A stretch of DNA of 64,000 nucleotides from assembly GCF_030272615.1 (NCBI RefSeq), contig NC_081405.1, positions 608,518,677 to 608,582,676 on the forward strand, given 5' to 3'. This DNA is from Cryptomeria japonica. Taxonomy: Eukaryota; Streptophyta; Pinopsida; Cupressales; Cupressaceae. Position 1 is the first letter of the stretch. Each line of letters opens with the position of its first letter. Both the position numbers and the translations under genes were made by a program. This document shows, in pieces, positions 58,240 through 64,000 of the stretch. A model generated the notes under the pieces. That model saw only the letters and a program-made list of their open reading frames with translations, searched no databases and had not been told where the DNA came from.

Positions 58240-59160
58240 ATATGATGTCCTTTTTTAGGAACCAAAGGGGTTTCCCTCCAAGAGAGAGATCCAACATGAG
58301 ATCCATTTGTAGCAAGAGGTGGCTCTTCCTAATATCAGTATGTATCACTTATCTGTTCAACCAAATGAAGAGATCAAGAAACCAGTTTAGGAGTTAGTCG
58401 AGAAAAGAGTGATTTGACCAAGTACATCTACTTGTGGCTCGCCACCTGTACTAGTGCCAAAGAAGGATGGGTCCTAGAGGATGTGTATCAAGTACCAATC
58501 CCTAAATAAGATCACAGTAAAGAAAAGGTATCCTCTTCCTCATATTGATAATTTACTTGATAAGCTCAAGCATGCGGTTTATTTTACTAAGTTGGATTTG
58601 TAAAGTGGTTATCATCAGATTAGGATTGTAGAAAGTGACATTTGGAAAACTACTTTCAAGACTTAGCAAGGTCTATACGAATGGTTGGTAATGCCTTTTG
58701 GGCTCTGCAATGCATCAGCCACTTTCATGCATTTAATGAATGATGTATTTCATCCTTTCATTGATGAATTTATAATAGTCTACCTAGACGATATCCTTGT
58801 ATTCAGTAAGTCTTGGGATGATCATATAAGTCATGTAAAGAAAGTTTTTCATGTTTTGAGAAAAGAAAAACTCTATGTAAAGATGTCAAAATGCAAGTTC
58901 GCAAAGACATCTCTAGTGTACTTAGGCAATTTCGTAGGAAATGGTCAGTCGAAAGTATACCCTATGAAGGTTGGGGTAATTGTAAAATGGCGTAAGCCAA
59001 GTATAGTAACTGAAGTCAGAAGTTTCTTAGGTGTTGTTCAATACTAGAGAAAGTTCATTTCGAACTTCTCCTATATGGTTTCACTATTGCATGCATTGAC
59101 AACTATGAAGACAACATTCTAGTGGGTAGGACCTCTGCAAAAGTCTTTCAACACTTTGAA
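58240..59160 (+). pseudogene. Gypsy copy 2 reverse transcriptase, active site intact
   Basis: The best block is 58,685-59,047: MPFGLCNASATFMHLMNDVF, then the catalytic box IVYLDDILVFSKSWDD with YLDD at 58,781-58,792, followed by VYLGNFVGNG and VTEVRSFLGVVQY. The upstream fingers region has about six stops (for example after KKDGS and before SGYHQIR). It cannot be translated whole, but the palm active site is unmutated. Confidence 0.88.
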
Positions 59161-59500
59161 GGAGAAGTTGAGCACCGCACCTATTTTGACTTTGCCAGAT
59201 CTACAGAAACCATTCTAGATAAAAAAAGATCCAAGTGGGTCTGCCATGGGAGTAGTTCTAATGCAAGGAGGTAAGTCAGTATGTTATCAATCTAAAACTT
59301 TCACATCTGTAGTGAGTAACTATCCTACTTTTGAAGGAACTCTATGCACTAGTTCAGAGTGTTAAAAAATGGAACCACTATCTAATGGGAAAAGAAACAA
59401 TCATCCACACTAATTACCAACCACTACAATATCTACATTCACAGTCATAATTGCAGCAAAGTAGGCACTTTAGGTGGATAGAATTCCTTGAACAATTTCA
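59161..59500 (+). pseudogene. Gypsy copy 2 RNase H, heavily damaged
   Basis: LKEKLSTAPILTLPDLQKPF is followed by a stop, then IKKDPSGSAMGVVLMQGGK, where the TDAS motif has become KDPS. A small deletion near 59,330 (ttttgaaggaac against tatgataaggaac in copy 1) destroys the next frame. It is more decayed than copy 1. Confidence 0.8.
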
Positions 59501-61097
59501 CTTACTAATTAAGTACAAGGAGGGTGTCCATAATAAGGTAGCATATATGCTTTCGAGGCCTCCTATCATGAGTTCTTTGGTTATCCTTTAGGGGAGTTCC
59601 ATGGTTCATGAAAGTTTCTAGGAACAATATGCCATGGATGAAAACTTTAAGGATATTTTTTCAACTCTAACCGTAGGCAAATAAATAGAAAAAAAGAACT
59701 ACTATGTGAAATATAAAGTATTGTATCATTTAGGAAAATTATATGTTCCTAAAGGTGAACAAGAACAATTAGTTAGAGAAGCTCATAGGTCATTGGTTGC
59801 TGGACACTTTCGCATTAGCAAGACAATGACTTAGTTGCAAAAATACTATTATTGCCTTCACATGTAGGAAACTGTAACTAAATATATCAAAGGATGTATA
59901 ATGTGTACAACCAGTAAACCTAGTAATAGGAATTTGGGGTTGTACACACCTCTTCTTGTTCCGTCTCGACCTTGGGAAAGTGTTTTGATGGATTTTGTTG
60001 GAGGACTTCCCATATCTAAAAAAGGGACATGACGATATGTTTGTAGTAGTTGACAGATTCAACAAAATGTGTTTTCTAATACCTTGTAAGAAACAAATCA
60101 TAGCTAAACTGACAACTCATTTGTACTTCCAATATGTATGGGTCCATTTAGGGCTCCCTAATTCCATTGTATCAAATCGAGATTCTCAATTGCTAGGAGA
60201 ATTTTTGTCTGCATTGTGAGATCTTATAGACACAAAGCTAAAGAAAAGTACAACTTTCCATCCTTAGACCGATGGACAAACAAAATTTATTAATCGAACA
60301 GTTGTACACTTGCTTCAAGGCTACCGCAAAAAACATCTCAAGCTATGGGATGAGAGTTTACACTATGTGCAACATGCCTACAACCATGCAACACATTCTT
60401 CTACAAAACATTCTCCATTTGAGACATGTTTTGGATATTCACCGCAAACTCCGATGGACTTCGGCTTTGGAAAAGATAATGTTGAAGACAAGCATCATGA
60501 TGCAGAGAAGGCTTTGAAGTTCATTCAAAAAGTTTAAGATATTTATCAAGAAATAGAAGCTCAGTTGGAGACGAGCCAAGCCGAATACAAGGCTCAACAT
60601 GACAAGCACTGCATAGATCATCATTTTGAGGTTGGCGATCATGTTTGGTTACATATCAGTAAGGAAAGAATGAGATCTGAAGGTAAAAATATTAAGCATA
60701 TGAGATATGGTCCTTTTGAGATCTTGGAAAAGATCGGTACCAATGCCTTTCGCCTGAATCTTCCTCCATATATGCAAATTTACTCAGTTGTAAATGTAGA
60801 AAATCAGAAGTTGTAAGAGCCTCTAATGATTCTGGATGAAGAGGTTGATATTCATGTCCCATTAGTTGATGAAATTTCACCTGAGTATACGTCAGAGCTA
60901 GCAAAGGATGTCATTCTTGACAGAAATGTTAGATCTTCAAAAAGAGGCGCTATTGAGTGCCTTAAAGTAGGATGTAAAGGCATGCATCCTGGAAAAGCAC
61001 AATGGATGGAGGTTGAAATAGTGAGGGAGTTGCATCCTCACTTACTTTTTGAGTAATCAAGCTTTCAGAGGTCAAAAATCTCTCCACTGTGGAGAAT
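59500..61097 (+). pseudogene. Gypsy copy 2 integrase with chromodomain-like tail
   Basis: Pieces in several frames: the HHCC finger (SLVAGHFRISKTMT ... KYIKGCIMC), the core with the first Asp kept (VLMDFVGGLPISKKG), an extra A near 60,020 that shifts the frame, DDMFVVVDRFNKMCFLIPCK (59,995-60,219), a stop at 60,217, and YVQHAYNHATHSSTKHSPFE. The C-terminal block 60,565-60,816 (HFEVGDHVWLHISKERM, YGPFEILEKIGTNAFRLNLP) is open. After a stop, 60,826-61,056 adds a tail whose part from 60,916 (LDRNVRSSKRGAIECLKVGC ... AQWMEVEIVRELHPHL) fits a chromodomain pattern. The LTR follows at 61,098. Confidence 0.83.
60916..61053 (+). other. Chromodomain-like segment at the integrase C-terminus (copy 2 only)
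   Basis: The spacing of LDR..R..KRG....(Y/C)L.VG.KG......A.W.....V....PHL resembles the plant chromovirus chromodomain, where YLVKWKG and W are typical. Here the first aromatic residue is Cys and the WKG tryptophan is Cys, so it is a degenerate or divergent form. In chromoviruses this domain steers integration to marked chromatin. Confidence 0.55.
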
Positions 61098-62145
61098 TGA
61101 TCCAAGAGGATATGCTTCATCAAAATGGTTCAAAATTCCACATGGCGCCCACATAGAGATTAACTATAAACACAATAGTTTCTGATTGTATTGGTCAAAA
61201 ATATTGGCTGGGGGATTCAAAACCCCAACCACTCAACCTCCGACAATCCCTCATTACCATTGCAAAATGAGATTCACACTAGTCTAATTGGGGCAAAAGT
61301 TTTAGTTAAACAAAGCTATGGTTCAATATGGGCCAAAAGGGGAGCCTGGTGGTTCGATCTACCAACCTCCCCACTCCATGTCCCACTCCTAAGCATTACC
61401 ATAAGCAGGATCTTTAGGCCTAAAATAAAATTTTTGGGTTTTTTTGAATGGTAAACCGAGAGTTTAGGGATCGAGTCAAACCTGATTCATCCCCCATTTG
61501 CTAATTTAAACCAAAATTAAATTTTACATAAATGCCAATTATGATATTTTTAAAGGATGATAAGGGGATTTTAAATCACATTGTAAAACATGAAATTATA
61601 AGGGAAATTATTTTAAAAGGAGTTGGTTTATTTAGAATATTTATATGTTGTAAATGGGAGATATGGCCAATTTTCAAAATCATTTGGTTCTAAGCCAAAT
61701 TGGGCAAAAATTGTGTATAAAAGGGGGGTAGCTTAAGAGTTTGAGTTACCCATTAGTTGTGAGAGGATTTTCTTGGAGAGTTTGAATGTTCAACTCTATG
61801 CATCATAGGAGATTCATACCGTTGCACTTGAAGGAGAAGAACTTTGTAACTCTTATAGTCGGGAGACTTGGAACTTTGTCTAGTTGAAGGCCTTGTAACC
61901 AATTTTGGAGCATAGTCAAGGATCGGTCACTCTATTGGAGAGGGAACTGGAGATGTAGCCATATTGGTGAACTTCATTATCAACTCATCTCTAGTGTTCT
62001 CTCTTGTTTCTCTCTTTTGTTAAATTTATCCGTTTATTATTGTTGTATTTCTTTAAGCATTTCAATTATGCTTTAAAATCCTTCAAGTTAATTGTTGTAT
62101 AAGTTAACATTATACGTGCAATTGTCATAGGTCCTAACATAATTA
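61098..62145 (+). repeat. Gypsy LTR3
   Basis: tgatccaagaggatatgcttc to cctaacataatta. TATA box at 61,716-61,723. Uninterrupted, 1,048 bases, and the best reference for the pre-insertion form of LTR2. It is followed by gatgaag and the primer site cggtatcaaagc (62,153-62,164). Confidence 0.9.
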
Positions 62146-62192
62146 GATGAAGCGGTATCAAAGCTTGTTGTGACTAGTGTTTGCAGAGGTGA

Positions 62193-63210
62193 ATGATAAT
62201 GAGATCCAAGAGCCAACAAGGTGAAGGCACACTCACGTAATACAACCCAAAGATTGAGAAAAGAAGGATTTTCCCACATTCAAAGATGGCAACTGAAGAA
62301 GGTGAAACTGAGTTCAATGGGAAAGCCTTATAGAAGGCATTTCTTGATATGAAGTCGATGGTTGAAGTTCTTTCCAAGGAAATACAAGAATAACAGAAAC
62401 GAGAGAAAGGAGGGACATCAAAACGGGATGATAAAGGCAAAAGATCAGGAGGTGGTGATTCCCCAACTCTTCCTTCTCTTCATTCTTTTCCTTCTCCCCC
62501 TTCTTCTCCATCTTCTTCTATTAATCCTTTTAAGGGCACACAAAAGCCTGTAATCAAACTTGATGTAAAAATTGAATTACCTAAATATAGTGGGGAGCTA
62601 AGTGCTAAAAAATTTGATGACTGGATACAACAAGTAAAAGATGCCTCTAGGATATAGTTGGTTACTCTCCATTTAGGAGATACCCCTCTCACCTAGTGGG
62701 AGAGTAGGACCCAAGAGGATCTTACTCATCATGGTAGAGTTAGGATATCCTGGGTGGAGTTTGTTGTTCCTCTGAAAGAGCAATTCTATCCTTTAGGACA
62801 CATGCAACAACTAACTATAAGTTGGAAAAACTTTAGGCAAGAAAAAGGCCAATTAGTGCAGGAGTACACCCACGAGTTTAGAAAACTGGCAATAGCATTG
62901 AATGTACCTTTGTATATGCAAGATACCCTACTTAAATATATAGGCGATTTACATTGCTACCTCTGACACACTATCCTCGTGTTGAATCCTAGTAATCTAG
63001 ATTAGGTATGTGTCCAATCTACTCATATTGAGTCTAGGGGTAAGAATTCTTTTAGTGAACACTTTGCTAAGAAATCATCCAAGAAACCACCAGAGGGAAA
63101 ATCAAAGGATAAAGGTAAAAAGAAGATGGCAGCTACAATAAAGAAAGAGGATGTTGAGCCTATGTGCTCTCACTATAAGAAAAAGGGCATGAATATTCTA
63201 AGTGTTGGAA
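62193..63210 (+). pseudogene. Gypsy copy 3 gag
   Basis: ATG 62,193 (MIMRSKSQQGEGTLT) is better preserved than in copy 2, but stops (TAA, TAG, TAG) appear at about 62,240, 62,331 and 62,392. Later pieces: VEFVVPLKEQFYPLGHMQQL and VQEYTHEFRKLAIALNVPLY (62,754-62,966). The zinc knuckle starts CSHYKKK at 63,164 and is then lost to a one-base deletion. The Cys-to-Tyr change at the second ligand is shared with copy 2, suggesting copies 2 and 3 are closest relatives. Confidence 0.8.
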
Positions 63211-63211
63211 G

Positions 63212-64000
63212 TTGCATCCGAAACTAAGGCTGAAGCAATACAAAGGTAACAAAGGTCCAAAGAAGACTACTGCGATGATCCAACAAGATCTTGGATCTGA
63301 TTCTGGAGATGAAACTCACATAGTTGCTACCGGGATCCAAGGTATAGTGAAAGGTAAAACTCTCTCATCAGATGAAATTGTTTCTAAAGCAAGTACAAGC
63401 AAACACAATTCTCTTCCTAATGTGGATAAACAAAGGAATTAACTTTTTCACATTTGTGTGCTAACTAAACACAGTAAGATTGATAATGCATTTGATACTG
63501 ATTCACAAGTCAACTTCATTTCTGAAGAGGTTGTGAAGAAATTGAATCTAACTACTACTCCTCATCCTAAGCCCTATCCACTTGGATGGGTATGTAATGA
63601 TTCACAATTATAGGTGACAAAACTGTGCAAACTATGTTTTGCCATTACTGCTAATTTCATTGATGAAGTAGAAGTACTAGTTGTACCTCTGGATATTTGT
63701 GGGCTTGTGTTAAGAATTCCATATCTTTTTGATAGATAAGAAATCTTTTATAGGGGGGAGAATAAGTATCATTCAAAACTAATCTTGCATTAGTAAATGT
63801 TGGTGAAATGAAAATATTAGTAAATGCGAGTAAAAACTTTGTACTTATGCTTGTAAAAGCCAAGGATGATGACAAATCCGAGGCATTTAAGGGGTGTAAA
63901 CTAGAACATACAGCTGAGTTGGTCAAAATTTTATCTACATATGATGACCTTTTTTAGGAACCAAAGGGGTTTCCTCCCAAGAGAGAGATCCAACATGAGA
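63212..64000 (+). pseudogene. Gypsy copy 3 protease region and start of RT (runs off the window)
   Basis: Frame 63,212-63,442 covers the pre-protease segment (LGSDSGDETHIVATGIQGIV). The catalytic motif at about 63,487-63,510 reads AFDTDSQVNFISEEVV, with the DTG glycine changed to Asp. A deletion of about 40 bases near 63,770 (after KYHS) removes the KDGKEYIVR segment present in copies 1 and 2. The last bases (EPKGFPPKREIQHE) enter the RT N-terminus at the window edge. Confidence 0.8.

Larger units (their letters stand above)
40204..64000 (+). mobile_element. Ty3/gypsy tandem array (three internal regions sharing LTRs), with two nested insertions
   Basis: The order is LTR1 (40,204-41,248), internal 1 (to 45,846), LTR2 (45,847 to 56,413, split by two insertions), internal 2 (56,414-61,097), LTR3 (61,098-62,145) and internal 3 (62,146 to beyond the window). 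Each LTR is about 1.05 kb, starts TGATC and ends near ACATAATCA, and each is followed by gatcaag and a primer site resembling tggtatcagagc. The domain order protease-RT-RNase H-integrase defines Ty3/gypsy. Copy 2 has a chromodomain-like tail, pointing to the chromovirus branch. All copies are broken. The left flank of LTR1 shows no internal sequence, so the array begins there. Confidence 0.9.

Overview
This window looks like plant nuclear DNA made almost entirely of transposable elements in different stages of decay. The evidence is plant-type Ty1/copia, Ty3/gypsy and L1-like (DUF4283 ORF1, RNase H-tailed ORF2) elements, primer sites complementary to plant initiator tRNA-Met, strong A+T bias and long simple repeats. 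A gymnosperm is a reasonable guess from the density and age mix of the elements, but the sequence alone does not prove it. I found no intact host gene, no tRNA or rRNA gene and no CRISPR array. One 72-base stretch near 15.65 kb could be an orphan exon.

Layout. 0-17 kb is old A+T-rich intergenic DNA. It holds a gag remnant with two ruined zinc knuckles, a LINE 3' tail remnant, a 2-kb direct repeat (3.6-5.6 and 13.2-15.3 kb), a 1.1-kb purine-only simple repeat running into an AT/GT/CA microsatellite (5.6-7.2 kb), a GC-rich islet (7.6-8.0 kb) and a copia-type polypurine tract plus LTR remnant (12.0-13.15 kb). 17.2-25.2 kb is one nearly full-length LINE on the + strand. Its ORF1 and ORF2 overlap as ATGA, and it carries a third coding region (ORF3) between the RNase H domain and the 3' UTR that I cannot assign to a known family. 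27.5-38.4 kb is a long-LTR copia element on the - strand (Copia A) arranged LTR-internal-LTR-partial internal. 40.2-64 kb is a + strand gypsy tandem array, LTR-internal-LTR-internal-LTR-internal, running off the window end.

The middle LTR of the gypsy array was hit twice: by a complete 6.0-kb copia (Copia B, - strand, 46,364-52,375, target duplication GTTAT) and by a 3.5-kb gag-only LTR element (52,862-56,342, target duplication AAAAT). This gives a clear order: gypsy array first, then the two insertions. Nothing here appears able to move alone. Every polyprotein has stops or frameshifts, and most stops fit single C-to-T or G-to-A changes, as expected for methylated, silenced repeats. Damage is complementary in places: gypsy copy 1 keeps the protease DTG but has YLDN in reverse transcriptase, while copy 2 keeps YLDD and a chromodomain-like tail but has lost the protease glycine.

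The observations most worth following up are the LINE ORF3, the gag-only LTR element whose 5' LTR lacks the segment carrying the TATA box, and the two unrelated LTR families that both show shared-LTR tandem structures.
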